Part shown: in pieces, positions 8,654 to 17,316 of the stretch
How the letters are laid out: every line of letters starts with the position of its first letter
How positions within the stretch are numbered: position 1 is the first letter of the stretch
NCBI GenBank assembly: GCA_005808475.1
Contig: SYLY01000020.1
Coordinates: 1-64,000, forward strand
Source: Acidobacteriota bacterium
GTDB lineage: Bacteria; Acidobacteriota; Terriglobia; Bryobacterales; Bryobacteraceae
Length of the DNA stretch: 64,000 nucleotides
Direction of reading: 5' to 3'
Translations under genes and position numbers: made by a program
The notes under the pieces: generated by a model
The model's input: only the letters and a program-made list of their open reading frames with translations
The model's database searches: none
What the model was told of the DNA's origin: nothing

Positions 8654-9651
8654 CAGGGCAGCCGCACCCGCGCGAGATAGATCGCGGTTTTGCCTTCGTG
8701 AGTGGAGTAGTAGCTCACCCAAAGCAGGCCATCGCGGAAGACCAGGCCCGCGTAGCTGGAGTCGCCGGCCGATGGCAGCGCCAGGAACTCGCGCAGGGAA
8801 CCGGCGCCGGCGTCCATCCAGCACAGCGACGTGCGGGTCTTGCCGTCGTGCAGGCGGACCGCGGCTACCATGCGCCCATCCGGCAGCTCGATGAAGTTCG
8901 GGCCGCCCACGCGAACTCCGGTGTCCTTCCAGGTCCATTTCCCGTAGGGAGCGGGCGCGGTTCCGATCATGGCTGTCGCCCGTTCGGCGGGGATCGGCGG
9001 CTTTCCGGCATAAGGGTCGCGGCGCAACAGGCAGACCGCCGTGCCGTCCGCGCGGAAGCGGATGGTGTTCTCTCCCGGCGAGTTTGCAATGCCGAGATCG
9101 GGAACGATCGTCTCGAACGGCTTGCCATCGCGCGTCCGGTAGAGGCGGATCGTCCGCCGGTTTCGATCTGGCCACGTGGAATAGCCGATCGAGTAGCCGT
9201 CGCGGCCTTTCCATGTCACGCGCCACAGCCAGAACTCGGGATCGCCCACACGCATGGCGGCGCTCCACGATACCGCGTCGCGCGAGAGCCACGACATCGA
9301 CTGGTAGCGCACCGCGCCGCCATCGGGAAAGCGCGCGGCGCCGGTCAGCAGGAACTCGCCCGTGGGAGTCCGCGTGATCTTGGCGTCGCGCAGGTCCGCT
9401 CCATCCAGCCGGATCTCGGCGCGCGATGTCCACGAGCCGCCGTCGCGCGATTCCACCACGCGCAGAATGCCGTCGGCGGAAACGTGCGCCTTGCCCTCGC
9501 GAAAGACGCAATACCAGCGGTCCTGGTGCCACATCAGATCGGTGAAGGCGTTGGTCTCGCCGCGGTCCCAGACCTTGCGTACATCCACGATTTCGGCGCT
9601 CCACGCGCTGGATGAAAGCAGGGCCGCCGAGGCCGCCGCGAGGATTCGCAT
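8653..9651 (-). CDS. secreted sialidase-like (BNR/Asp-box) beta-propeller protein
   Basis: A 332-residue protein with a signal peptide (MRILAAASAALLSSSAWSA). The mature part is a propeller with Asp-box-like repeats: SRDGGSW near residue 90 and SRDAVSW near 125. This matches the exo-alpha-sialidase-like superfamily. The Arg triad and nucleophile Tyr of true sialidases could not be assigned with certainty, so hydrolase activity is only possible. It is the first gene of a five-gene overlapping operon (sialidase-like, MFS, FAD enzyme, aldolase, small secreted protein), which would fit release of a substrate outside the cell before import. Only 24 nt separate it from the divergent S41 gene. Confidence 0.78.
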   Translation of the reverse strand: MRILAAASAALLSSSAWSAEIVDVRKVWDRGETNAFTDLMWHQDRWYCVFREGKAHVSADGILRVVESRDGGSWTSRAEIRLDGADLRDAKITRTPTGEFLLTGAARFPDGGAVRYQSMSWLSRDAVSWSAAMRVGDPEFWLWRVTWKGRDGYSIGYSTWPDRNRRTIRLYRTRDGKPFETIVPDLGIANSPGENTIRFRADGTAVCLLRRDPYAGKPPIPAERATAMIGTAPAPYGKWTWKDTGVRVGGPNFIELPDGRMVAAVRLHDGKTRTSLCWMDAGAGSLREFLALPSAGDSSYAGLVFRDGLLWVSYYSTHEGKTAIYLARVRLP

Positions 9652-9658
9652 CTATCGC

Positions 9659-9668
9659 AGGGTATCCT
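9659..9668. promoter_or_regulatory. overlapping divergent -10-like elements in a 24-nt intergenic gap
   Basis: On the plus strand TATCCT (9663-9668) lies 7 nt before the ATG at 9676. On the minus strand TACCCT (9664-9659) lies 7 nt before the ATG at 9651. The two hexamers share two bases. No Shine-Dalgarno is visible for either gene. Both starts therefore look leaderless, with the promoters reaching into each other's coding region. Confidence 0.45.
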
Positions 9669-9675
9669 ATCGACG

Positions 9676-11169
9676 ATGCTCCGTTGGATCTGGATCGCCG
9701 CCGCCACGCCGGCTCTGCTCGCGCAGCCTTCGGGAATCGTCGACGCGGCCAAGGCGAGAGAAGAAACTCGCATGGTCCGCCAGTCGCTCGAGCAGGGCCA
9801 TCCGGGACTGTACGACCACATCTCGAAGGCGGCGCTCGACTCGGCGTTCGACCGCGTGGAGCGCTCGTTCGACAAGCCCACCACGGCCTTCGAGATCTAT
9901 GCCAGGCTGGCTCCTGTCGTCGCTTCCATCCGCTGCTTTCACACGAGCTTCCTGCTGCCGAACTCGATGTGGCAGCCTTCGCACCGCGTGTTTCCATTCC
10001 AGATCGCCGTTCGCGAGGGACGCCTCTGGTTCTTGCGCACTCACTCCGGCGAGACCGCGGTTCCTCCCGGATCGGAGATCCTGTCGATCAACGGCGTTGC
10101 CGCGCCGGCGCTCCTGGCGGCGATGCTTCCCGTGGTTCCGGTGGACGGGCAGTCCGGCGCCGCGGCGGCCCGGCTCGGCCAGGCGTTTCTATTTCCGAAG
10201 CTGCTGGTGGATCTGTGCCGCATCGAGGCGCCGTACCGGATCTCGTATCGCGCGCCGGGAGCGAAGACGGCGGCTACGGCGACCGCCGCCGGAGTCGCGA
10301 GATCAGACCTTCGCCCGCCCTCGCCGCCAGCGGAAGCACTCCGGTTCCTCGATGGAGATCGGGTGGCGGTGTTGAGAACGGTGGCGCTGTGGTCCGGCGT
10401 GGCGAAGGTCCACAACGAGGAACTGGTAGTGCGGGTCTCGCGCTTATGGGAAAAGCTGAAGGCCAAGCTCGGGTTGCCCCCGGACCCGCCACCGCCGGCC
10501 TTCTCCGAACGGATCGGCGCGGCGTTCGATCAGATCGCGAGGAAAGGATCGCGTGCGCTGATTCTGGACCTGCGCGGCGACCTGGGCGCCGACGACGCCG
10601 GCGGCGCGCACCTGTTGGCCCATCTGGTGGACAAGCCGTTCGTCTACTATCGCGACCTGCTGCTCAATTCGATTCAGCCTCCGTTCCATGGGTGGGCGAA
10701 TCCCACGCCGGCGTTGCCGGCGCACTGGTTCGAGGGCACGCCCGATGGCAAGTGGCGCTACACGGCGAGCCCGGGGTGGGGAACGCACCGGCCGAGGCAG
10801 CCCCGGTTCGCGGGGCCGGTCTTCGCGGTGGTGGACGGCACGACCGCGTCCGGCGCCTGCGAGTTTCTCAGCGCCGCCGTCGCGGCGGGGCGAGTGACCG
10901 TGGTGGGATCGGATACGGCTGGCGTCTACCGCGGCAACTCCTCGGGTTTCTCGGTTCGCGTACCGTTGCCGCATTCGGGCGTCGTGCTGACCGTTCCGAT
11001 GGTTGCGTTCCGGATGGCGGTGGATGAAAAGCGGGACGGAAACCGTCCGGTAACGCCCGCGATTCCCGTGGAACCAACGGCCGGCGACCTGGTTCGTGGA
11101 GTGGATCCCGCCATGGGCCGCGCGGTCCTCGCGGCGCGGGAGGTTGAAACGAAGCCCCGAGGCGAGTAA
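9676..11169 (+). CDS. S41 family peptidase-like protein, secreted
   Basis: A 497-residue protein with a signal peptide (MLRWIWIAAATPALLA). Residues about 20-110 form an N-terminal helical region. A PDZ-like fragment follows (PPGSEILSINGVAAPALLAA, near 135-155), then an S41/tail-specific-protease-like core from about 280 (RALILDLRGDLGADDAGG). The probable catalytic Ser is S392 in DGTTASGACEF, where S41 enzymes carry the serine nucleophile. A downstream Lys base could not be assigned. The core is related to the CtpA/tricorn family, but the N-terminal part is unusual for CtpA. It is divergent from the sialidase-like gene and not tightly joined to the next gene. Confidence 0.8.
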   Translation: MLRWIWIAAATPALLAQPSGIVDAAKAREETRMVRQSLEQGHPGLYDHISKAALDSAFDRVERSFDKPTTAFEIYARLAPVVASIRCFHTSFLLPNSMWQPSHRVFPFQIAVREGRLWFLRTHSGETAVPPGSEILSINGVAAPALLAAMLPVVPVDGQSGAAAARLGQAFLFPKLLVDLCRIEAPYRISYRAPGAKTAATATAAGVARSDLRPPSPPAEALRFLDGDRVAVLRTVALWSGVAKVHNEELVVRVSRLWEKLKAKLGLPPDPPPPAFSERIGAAFDQIARKGSRALILDLRGDLGADDAGGAHLLAHLVDKPFVYYRDLLLNSIQPPFHGWANPTPALPAHWFEGTPDGKWRYTASPGWGTHRPRQPRFAGPVFAVVDGTTASGACEFLSAAVAAGRVTVVGSDTAGVYRGNSSGFSVRVPLPHSGVVLTVPMVAFRMAVDEKRDGNRPVTPAIPVEPTAGDLVRGVDPAMGRAVLAAREVETKPRGE

Positions 11170-11292
11170 AATGAGATAGATTCACGATGTCCTTCGTCCG
11201 GGGAGGAGAAAGCCGGGACAGCGCGGGAGCGCGGGTCCAGCGGTGGGCGCGATCGGCTTCTCACACGGCGGCGGCATCTCAAGACGAGAGCC

Positions 11293-11802
11293 TTGAAACA
11301 AGACAAGAAAAACGATCGGGCCATGGACGGGCGGGAACAAGCGGAGCTCTACGAGCGGGCGGCGAAGCTATTCAAGTCGGAGGATTTCGCCGGCGCCCGG
11401 GAGACGTTCGCGCGAGCGGCCGCCGGTCCGGTCGTGGATGTGGCGCATAGCGCCCAGATGTATGTCCGGATGTGCGAACGCCGTATGAGCGCGGCGGCTG
11501 CTCCGAAGAGCGCCGAGGAACAGTACTCCTTCGCGGTCAAGCTGATGAATCAGGGCCGCTATCCGGAAGCCGAATCGCACCTCCGCGGGGCGGTATCGGC
11601 AAGTCCTGAGTCCGGCCGCTTCCATTACGCGCTGGCGCTGGCGCTGGGACACTCGGGCGATCTGGCCGCCGCGGCGGATCATTTGCGGCGCGCGATCGAG
11701 ATTCAGCCAGCCAATAGCGACGCGGCCAAGCGGGACGCCGGCTTCATGGCGCTGGCGCAGCAGCCGTATCTGCGAGATCTGCTCCAAGGGGAAAGGGGTT
11801 AG
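11293..11802 (+). CDS. tetratricopeptide repeat protein
   Basis: A 169-residue soluble protein with TPR units at about 13-45 (LYERAAKLFKSEDFAGARET) and at 75-145 (YSFAVKLMNQGRYPEAESHL, then HYALALALGHSGDLAAAADH and LRRAIEIQPANSDA). It starts at TTG 11293; an in-frame ATG at 11323 (MDGREQAELYE) is an equally good start. No signal peptide is seen. The stop at 11800-11802 lies 2 nt before the CTG start of the CofD/YvcK gene, and the last codons hold that gene's strong Shine-Dalgarno, so the two are almost certainly co-transcribed. The partner protein is unknown. Confidence 0.8.
   Translation: MKQDKKNDRAMDGREQAELYERAAKLFKSEDFAGARETFARAAAGPVVDVAHSAQMYVRMCERRMSAAAAPKSAEEQYSFAVKLMNQGRYPEAESHLRGAVSASPESGRFHYALALALGHSGDLAAAADHLRRAIEIQPANSDAAKRDAGFMALAQQPYLRDLLQGERG
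11787..11798 (+). promoter_or_regulatory. double Shine-Dalgarno before a CTG start
   Basis: AGGGGAAAGGGG lies 6 nt upstream of the CTG at 11805, inside the end of the TPR gene. It decides the start of the YvcK/CofD-like gene, because no ATG, GTG or TTG exists in that frame between the in-frame TAG at 11715 and the nucleotide-binding motif. Confidence 0.7.
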
Positions 11803-11804
11803 CA

Positions 11805-12872
11805 CTGGCAACGCCGCTCGCGCTCCCGGGACATGGGCCGCTCCGCATCGTCACGATCGGCGGCGGCAGTGGACTCTCCGTCCTGCTCCGAGGACTCAAG
11901 GAATACGTGCCGCACCCTGGCCCCGGTACGTCCGAACCTCCGGCCCGGCTCCCCAACATCGAAGTGACCGCGGTGGTGACCGTCACCGACGACGGCGGCA
12001 GTTCGGGTGTGTTGCGCCGGGAGATGGACGTGCTCCCGCCCGGCGACATCCGCAACTGCATGGTGGCGCTCAGCGAGGACGAGGCGCTGCTTTCCAAGCT
12101 GTTCCAGTACAGGTTCGAATCGGGAAAGGGTCTCAAAGGCCACTCGTTCGGGAATCTGTTTCTCACCGCGCTGACGCATTTGACCGGCGACTTCTCCAAG
12201 GCCGTGGCGGTTTCGAGCGAAGTGCTGGCGAGCCGCGGACGCATCTATCCGTCCACCGCTTCCGATGTGACGCTCGAGGCCATTCTGGAGGATGGGAAAG
12301 TCCTCGCCGGCGAGACCAAGATCAGCGCGACCAAGATTCCGATCAAGGAGATCCGCCTGAATCCGCGCCGCGTGAAGCCTCTGAAGGATACCCTCGAGGC
12401 CCTGTCCCAGGCGGATCTGATTTGCCTCGGTCCCGGTTCGCTGTTCACGAGCGTGATTCCGAACCTGCTGGTGGACGGCGTCAGCGACTCGATCCGCAAG
12501 TCGGCGGCGCGCAAGGCGTACTTCGTGAATCTGATGTGGCAGCCGGGCGAAACCATGGGCTTCTCGGCGGCCGATCATATCGACGCGATCAACCGCCACT
12601 CGGGCGCGTCGCTGGTCGATACGATCGTGATCAACACGCGCCCAATCACGGGTTCGCGCCGGCGGCGCTACGCGGCGGAGAAGATCCAACCGGTGCCGAA
12701 CGACTATCCCCGCCTCCACACGCTCGGTCTTCGGGTGGTGGGCCGCAATCTGCTTTCGCGCGGCGACAAGATCCGTCATTCGTCGCAGGCCACCGCCGCC
12801 GTGGCGGTCGAACTGGCGCAGGAAGCGCGCGCCTCGCGGCTGGGCGGACGGGCGTCGCTGGGCGCCTACTGA
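11805..12872 (+). CDS. yvcK: YvcK / CofD-like (gluconeogenesis factor family) protein with a CTG start
   Basis: A 355-residue protein of the CofD/YvcK family (PF01933). N-terminal IVTIGGGSGLSVLLRGLK (residues 15-32) is the phosphate/nucleotide-binding loop. It is followed by VTDDGGSSGVLR, PPGDIRNCMVALSED and HSFGNLFLTALTHLTGDF. YvcK proteins bind UDP-sugars and help balance cell-wall precursor supply. A GTG at 11907 would give a shorter reading frame but would remove the GGGSG loop. Upstream of it the only near-start codon is CTG 11805, placed 6 nt after AGGGGAAAGGGG. The neighbour is glmU, 39 nt downstream, which supports a role in envelope precursor metabolism. The alternative, 2-phospho-lactate transferase (CofD), is less likely in this context. 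Confidence 0.85.
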   Translation: MATPLALPGHGPLRIVTIGGGSGLSVLLRGLKEYVPHPGPGTSEPPARLPNIEVTAVVTVTDDGGSSGVLRREMDVLPPGDIRNCMVALSEDEALLSKLFQYRFESGKGLKGHSFGNLFLTALTHLTGDFSKAVAVSSEVLASRGRIYPSTASDVTLEAILEDGKVLAGETKISATKIPIKEIRLNPRRVKPLKDTLEALSQADLICLGPGSLFTSVIPNLLVDGVSDSIRKSAARKAYFVNLMWQPGETMGFSAADHIDAINRHSGASLVDTIVINTRPITGSRRRRYAAEKIQPVPNDYPRLHTLGLRVVGRNLLSRGDKIRHSSQATAAVAVELAQEARASRLGGRASLGAY

Positions 12873-12911
12873 CCGGCGGCGCCACCGCCGATCCCTTAGG
12901 AGAAGTCTCCG

Positions 12912-14303
12912 ATGAGCCAATCTGTTTCGATCGCGATCCTCGCGGCCGGTCTCGGCACGCGCATGAAGTCCCGCAAGGCGAAGGTCTTGCACGAGGCCGG
13001 TGGAATGCCGGTGGTGGAGCACGTGGTGCGCGCGGCCAAGGCGATCTCGGGAGGCGCGGCGGGCATCGTCACTGTCGTCGGCCATCAGGCGGATCGCGTG
13101 CGAACGGCCTTGGCGGGGCACGGGATCGGATTCGCCGAACAGACCGAGCAGCGCGGCACAGGCCACGCTCTGCTGATGTGCCGGGAACAACTCGAGCCAC
13201 ACGGCGGACTGGTGATGGTGCTCTACGGCGATACGCCTCTGCTCACGGTAGCGACGCTGCGCCGGCTGGTGGACCTGCAAGGCTCCTCGGGCGCCGCCGC
13301 GGTGGTGATCACCACCGAACTCGCCGATCCGCACGGATACGGCCGCATCGTTCGCAACGTCGCGGGCGACGTTGTGGCGATCGTCGAGCAGAAGGCGGCC
13401 ACGCCCGAGCAGGAGGCGATCCGCGAAATCAACTCCGGTATCTATTGTTTCCGCGCGGATCTGTTGTGGCCGTTGCTCGGCGGTCTGGCGCCCAATCCCG
13501 CGTCCGGCGAGATCTACCTCACCGATATCGTGGAAGCGCTCCATGCACGCGGCGAACGCGCGGTTCCGATGCTGCTGAGCGACGAATCGGAACTGCTGGG
13601 GATCAACACCAAGGTGGAACTGGCGGTGGCCGACCGGATCTTCCGCGAGCGTAAGAACAGGCAACTCATGCTGGACGGCGTCACCATAATGAAGCCGGAA
13701 ACGGTCACCATCGACATGGATGTCGAGATCGGGCCGGACACCGTGGTGGAGCCGTTCTCGTTCATCCAGGGCAAGACCCGGATCGGCGCGGAGTGCCGGA
13801 TCGGGGCGGGGGCGATCATCCGGGATTCGACGCTCGAGGACGGCGTGATTGTCGAGGCCTACACGTTCGTGGGAACCTCGCACCTCGAAACCGGCGTCTC
13901 GGCGGGGCCGTTCGCCCGGCTTCGCATGGCGAATCACGTGGGGGCCGGCGCGCACATCGGCAACTTCGTGGAACTGAAGAAGACGCGGATGGGAGCGGGC
14001 GCCAAGGCCGGTCATCTCGCGTACCTGGGCGACTCGACCATCGGCGCGGACGTGACCATCGGGGCGGGGACGATCACCTGCAACTACGACGGGCGCAAGA
14101 AGCACGAGACCCACATCGGAAAGGGCAGCTTCGTCGGAAGCAACTCGACGCTGGTCGCGCCCATCAAGATCGGTGCGGAAAGCTACATCGCGGCCGGATC
14201 CACGATCACGCACGAGGTTCCCGTGGATTCGCTCGCGCTCGGGCGGGCGCGGCAGGAGAACAAGGCCGGTTGGCCCAGCCGCCGCCGCGCCGCCGCCAAG
14301 TAG
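12912..14303 (+). CDS. glmU: GlmU, bifunctional UDP-GlcNAc pyrophosphorylase / glucosamine-1-phosphate acetyltransferase
   Basis: A 463-residue cytoplasmic enzyme that makes UDP-N-acetylglucosamine for peptidoglycan and other glycans. The uridyltransferase domain begins with ILAAGLGTRMKSRKAKVLHE (residues 9-28) and includes LVMVLYGDTPLL near residue 105. The acetyltransferase left-handed beta-helix runs from about 255 to 440 (hexapeptide repeats such as IGAGAIIRDSTLEDGVIVE, then GAGTITCNYDGRKKHETHIG). Length is normal. AGGAG lies about 9 nt before the ATG. Its pairing with a YvcK-like gene makes a small UDP-GlcNAc supply module. Confidence 0.96.
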   Translation: MSQSVSIAILAAGLGTRMKSRKAKVLHEAGGMPVVEHVVRAAKAISGGAAGIVTVVGHQADRVRTALAGHGIGFAEQTEQRGTGHALLMCREQLEPHGGLVMVLYGDTPLLTVATLRRLVDLQGSSGAAAVVITTELADPHGYGRIVRNVAGDVVAIVEQKAATPEQEAIREINSGIYCFRADLLWPLLGGLAPNPASGEIYLTDIVEALHARGERAVPMLLSDESELLGINTKVELAVADRIFRERKNRQLMLDGVTIMKPETVTIDMDVEIGPDTVVEPFSFIQGKTRIGAECRIGAGAIIRDSTLEDGVIVEAYTFVGTSHLETGVSAGPFARLRMANHVGAGAHIGNFVELKKTRMGAGAKAGHLAYLGDSTIGADVTIGAGTITCNYDGRKKHETHIGKGSFVGSNSTLVAPIKIGAESYIAAGSTITHEVPVDSLALGRARQENKAGWPSRRRAAAK

Positions 14304-14593
14304 ATCCCGGTTGGAGATATTCACCAGGAAGCCGTCCCCCGCTCCACCGTTGATGGTCGTTCACCCGGCTTTTCGCCGTGGCGGCTCGTTGGACGAACCG
14401 GTAGTCCAGGCCCGCGTTGGTGAACTGGATCGTGGTGTCGCGCCGGGCGGTTTTGTCCGCGGCCTTGGCGGACCGCGTCGATGATGGCGCCGACCAGTAC
14501 AGCAATGCGGCGCAACTGGCTGTTCACCCATTCAAAGCGCAGGCCGGGCGCCAAACCTCCAACCCGCCGGATTTTCGATACCATCGAGAGTCC
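14304..14593. other. 290-nt intergenic region
   Basis: It lies between glmU and the propeller gene. Both strands hold short open frames, but none has a recognisable motif or a good start. No hairpin with a T-run and no clear promoter was found. It may carry the terminator of glmU and the promoter of the next gene, but I cannot point to either. Confidence 0.4.
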
Positions 14594-15841
14594 ATGCCTA
14601 TCGCGCGACGAATCGACTCGGGGTTCCCCTGGTCTCACGACACCTACAATGGAATCGGCGTGGCCTCCGATGGCTGCGTCTACTACGTGCTGTGCAGCGA
14701 GTCCTTCACCCGCGCGGGCGCCATGTTCCGCTACGATCCGCGTTCGGACCGCGCGGAGTTCGTGGCCGATCTTTCACAGGCCTGCGGCGAATCCGGCGGG
14801 GTGCCGCAAAACAAGTCGCACGTCAATTTCGAGGAGCACGCGGGCAAGCTGTACTTCGCCACGCACGTCGGCATTTACTCGGTGGTGGATGGCAAGGAAG
14901 TGATGCCCGTGCCTCCGGCGGGCGTGGCTCCGTATCCGGGCGGCCACTTTCTTTCCTACGATCTCGCCAGCGGCGCCATCGAGGATTTGGCCATCGCCCC
15001 AGGCGGCGAGGGCGTGCTGACGTTCGCGCTCGACGGGCCGCGGTCGCGCGCTTACGCGATCACGTGGCCCACTGGGCGGCTCCTGGCGGTCAACCTCGAT
15101 TCGCGCGAGATCCGCGACCACGGCCGCGTCTCCGAGATGGGCGAAGCGGGCATCGGCGCCAACTACCGGACCCTGTGCCGCTCGCTTCGCGTCGATCCGG
15201 GCGACGGCTCGGTTTACTTCACCACATCCGAGGGCTGGATTTTCCGTCTGCGCCTGGAAGCGGACGCGTTCGAGCGAGTGGAGGGCGACGACCTGCGCAA
15301 GGACTACTTCGGGCTCTACGACATCGCGTCGCCCGGCCACATGGGCTACAACTGGCGGCAGACGATCTGGTACGAACCCGAGAGCGCGATCTACGGCGTC
15401 CACGGCAACTCTGGCTATCTGTTCCGGTTCGAGCCGCGCATCGAGCGGGTGGACGTGCTGAGCCGTCTCACATCGCTGCCGAGCCAACGCTGCGGCATGT
15501 TCGATCAGTTCAGCTACGGCTATCTCGGGTTCGCGCTAGGCCCGGACGGCCACACGATCCACTATCTGACCGGCGGTCCCGTGTTCGAGAATGGACGGCG
15601 CGTGGCGGGCAAGGCGTCCACCGCGCGGGGCGAGGCCAAGGGGCAGGAGAACCTGCATCTGGTGCTCTACGACATCGAGACGGGCTCGTACGAGGATCGC
15701 GGCCCCGTGCTGTTCGCGGATGGTTCGCGGCCGAGCTACGTCAACTCCGCCGCGGTCGCCGAGGAAGGCCGTGTCTATGCGATCTCGCGTGTCGCGCCCA
15801 CGGCGGACGCCATCAGCGATTTGGTCGTGATCGAGCCATAG
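14594..15841 (+). CDS. conserved hypothetical beta-propeller-like protein
   Basis: A 415-residue protein starting MPIARRIDSGFPWSHDTYNG. No signal peptide is visible. The chain shows repeated beta-propeller style blades (AMFRYDPRSDRAEFVADL, HFLSYDLASGAIEDLAI, LLAVNLDSREIRDHGRVSEM, GYLFRFEPRIERVDVLSRL, HLVLYDIETGSYEDRGPV). These resemble WD40/YVTN or SMP-30-like folds without a clear family match. The ATG at 14594 was chosen because the frame upstream is not protein-like. It converges on the fumarase beta gene with 16 nt between the stops. Function is unknown. Confidence 0.72.
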   Translation: MPIARRIDSGFPWSHDTYNGIGVASDGCVYYVLCSESFTRAGAMFRYDPRSDRAEFVADLSQACGESGGVPQNKSHVNFEEHAGKLYFATHVGIYSVVDGKEVMPVPPAGVAPYPGGHFLSYDLASGAIEDLAIAPGGEGVLTFALDGPRSRAYAITWPTGRLLAVNLDSREIRDHGRVSEMGEAGIGANYRTLCRSLRVDPGDGSVYFTTSEGWIFRLRLEADAFERVEGDDLRKDYFGLYDIASPGHMGYNWRQTIWYEPESAIYGVHGNSGYLFRFEPRIERVDVLSRLTSLPSQRCGMFDQFSYGYLGFALGPDGHTIHYLTGGPVFENGRRVAGKASTARGEAKGQENLHLVLYDIETGSYEDRGPVLFADGSRPSYVNSAAVAEEGRVYAISRVAPTADAISDLVVIEP

Positions 15842-15857
15842 ATCGCGGCCGGGATCG

Positions 15858-16436
15858 TCAATCGAAGCGCAGGCCTCGGACGCGCTCCGCGGCCTGCTTC
15901 TTCACCCGCTCGTACAGGCTGTTGCCGTGCGCGTCGATGGCGACAATCAGCGGACCGAAATCCTTGACGCGGAAACGCCACAAGCACTCCGGCATCAGGT
16001 CTTCCCACCACACGTCCAGGATCTCCTCGATCTGCATCGTTTCGAGCGCGGCCGCTCCGCCGACGATCGCCAGGTACACGCCGCCGATGCGCCGCATCGA
16101 CTCCACGCTATCGTCCAGCAGACCGCCCTTTCCCACCACCGCGCGCACGCCGTATTGCTGCATCAACGGCGTCACGAACCGGTTCATGCGCGTCGACGTG
16201 GTGGTTCCGATCGACAACTTTTCGTAGCGCCCATCCGGCAGCTTGCGCACGCCCGGAGCCGTGTGGAGGCAGATGCCGCCGGTCATGTCCACCGGCGGCG
16301 CTACGCCGTGATCGAAGATGCGGATCTGCGTCGCGTCGCGGATGCCGAAGATCTCGCCGGTGATCGACACCGTGTCCTCGAGCCGCAACGACCGCACTAC
16401 TTCTTCGTTCAGCGGCGTCCGCAACTCATGATGCAT
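15858..16436 (-). CDS. class I fumarate hydratase, beta (C-terminal) subunit
   Basis: A 192-residue subunit of the Fe-S dependent fumarase/tartrate dehydratase family (Fumerase_C, PF05683). It carries LEDTVSITGEIFGIRDATQIR, SIGTTTSTRMNRFV and VGKGGLLDDSV, all typical of the substrate-binding beta part. It forms one enzyme with the alpha subunit encoded just upstream, with which it overlaps by 11 nt. It is the last gene of the EF-G-like/M81/sdh/fumarase operon. Fumarase follows succinate dehydrogenase in the TCA cycle (fumarate to malate). Tartrate dehydratase is the main alternative, but context favours fumarase. Confidence 0.92.
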   Translation of the reverse strand: MHHELRTPLNEEVVRSLRLEDTVSITGEIFGIRDATQIRIFDHGVAPPVDMTGGICLHTAPGVRKLPDGRYEKLSIGTTTSTRMNRFVTPLMQQYGVRAVVGKGGLLDDSVESMRRIGGVYLAIVGGAAALETMQIEEILDVWWEDLMPECLWRFRVKDFGPLIVAIDAHGNSLYERVKKQAAERVRGLRFD

Positions 16437-17316
16437 ACGCGATGCTCCCGTCCGCCGCGATCACCGCCCTGGCGCGTTCGCCGCGCCAGCACTGAATGTT
16501 AACCGCCACCGGATTCTGCGAGATGTGCGTGTGAGCCCATTCGACATGGACCGCCAACGCGGTGGTCGCGCCGCCGAGTCCCTGCGGTCCGAGTCCGGTC
16601 TGGTTGATCAGGTCGAGCAGCGACGCCTCGAGAGCGGCCGCGTCCGGATCCGGGTTCACCGACCCGATCTCGCGGAAGCAGCTCGCTTCTTTCGCCAGCC
16701 GCATCGCGACATCGGAGGTTCCGCCGAGTCCCACGTCGGCGATGATCGGCGGACAGGGCCGCGCGCCCGCGTCGAACACGCATTCGACGACGAAACGGCG
16801 AATGCCGGGAACGCCGTCGGCGGGATTGAGCATCTTGAGAAAGCTCATGTTCTCCGAGCCCGATCCCTTCGGCGCCATGGCGAGATCGATGCTCTGGCCG
16901 CCCGGCTCGAACTCGATCTTCACCGCGGGGATGCCGCGGCCGGTGTTGGTGTGCGTCGGCTTGCGAGTGAGCGGATGCACGGTGTTCGACCGCAGCGGAT
17001 ACTCGCGCGTGGCGCGCTCGCAACCCGCGCGGAGCCGGTCCTCGAGCATGGCTCCGTCGATGGCGAGGCCAGTTCCGATGCGCACGCGAAACACAGGCAA
17101 CCCGGTGTCCTGGCAAACGAGCGTGTCTTGCTCGTCGGCGACTTTCACGTTCTCGAGGATCGTGAACATGACGCGTTCAGCGGTGGCGTTGCCCTCGGCC
17201 CGTTCGGCGTCCAGGCCGCGGCTCAACGCGCGGCGAACGTCGGCGGGAATATCTTTGAGGGCGCGAATGTAGAGCTCCTTCGCCGCTTCCTCGATGCTCG
17301 CGTAGATGTCGCTCAT
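16426..17316 (-). CDS. class I fumarate hydratase, alpha (N-terminal) subunit
   Basis: A 296-residue Fe-S subunit (Fumerase, PF05681). Likely [4Fe-4S] ligands are the Cys in TLVCQDTGLPVF (near residue 69), the one in ARPCPPIIADVGLGG and the one in NIQCWRGERA. KGSGSENMSFLKM and LINQTGLGPQGLGG are also family blocks. The ATG at 17316 gives MSDIYASIEEAAKELYIRA; the frame extends upstream into sdhA, but that part is antisense-like. It overlaps sdhA by 4 nt and the beta subunit by 11 nt, so the pair is translationally coupled to succinate dehydrogenase. Confidence 0.93.
   Translation of the reverse strand: MSDIYASIEEAAKELYIRALKDIPADVRRALSRGLDAERAEGNATAERVMFTILENVKVADEQDTLVCQDTGLPVFRVRIGTGLAIDGAMLEDRLRAGCERATREYPLRSNTVHPLTRKPTHTNTGRGIPAVKIEFEPGGQSIDLAMAPKGSGSENMSFLKMLNPADGVPGIRRFVVECVFDAGARPCPPIIADVGLGGTSDVAMRLAKEASCFREIGSVNPDPDAAALEASLLDLINQTGLGPQGLGGATTALAVHVEWAHTHISQNPVAVNIQCWRGERARAVIAADGSIAYAS

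Noticed and set aside
14206-14638. Minus-strand frames in the 14.3-14.6 kb gap with protein-like stretches
   Set aside because: They have no recognised motif, no good start and no ribosome site, and they extend into flanking genes.
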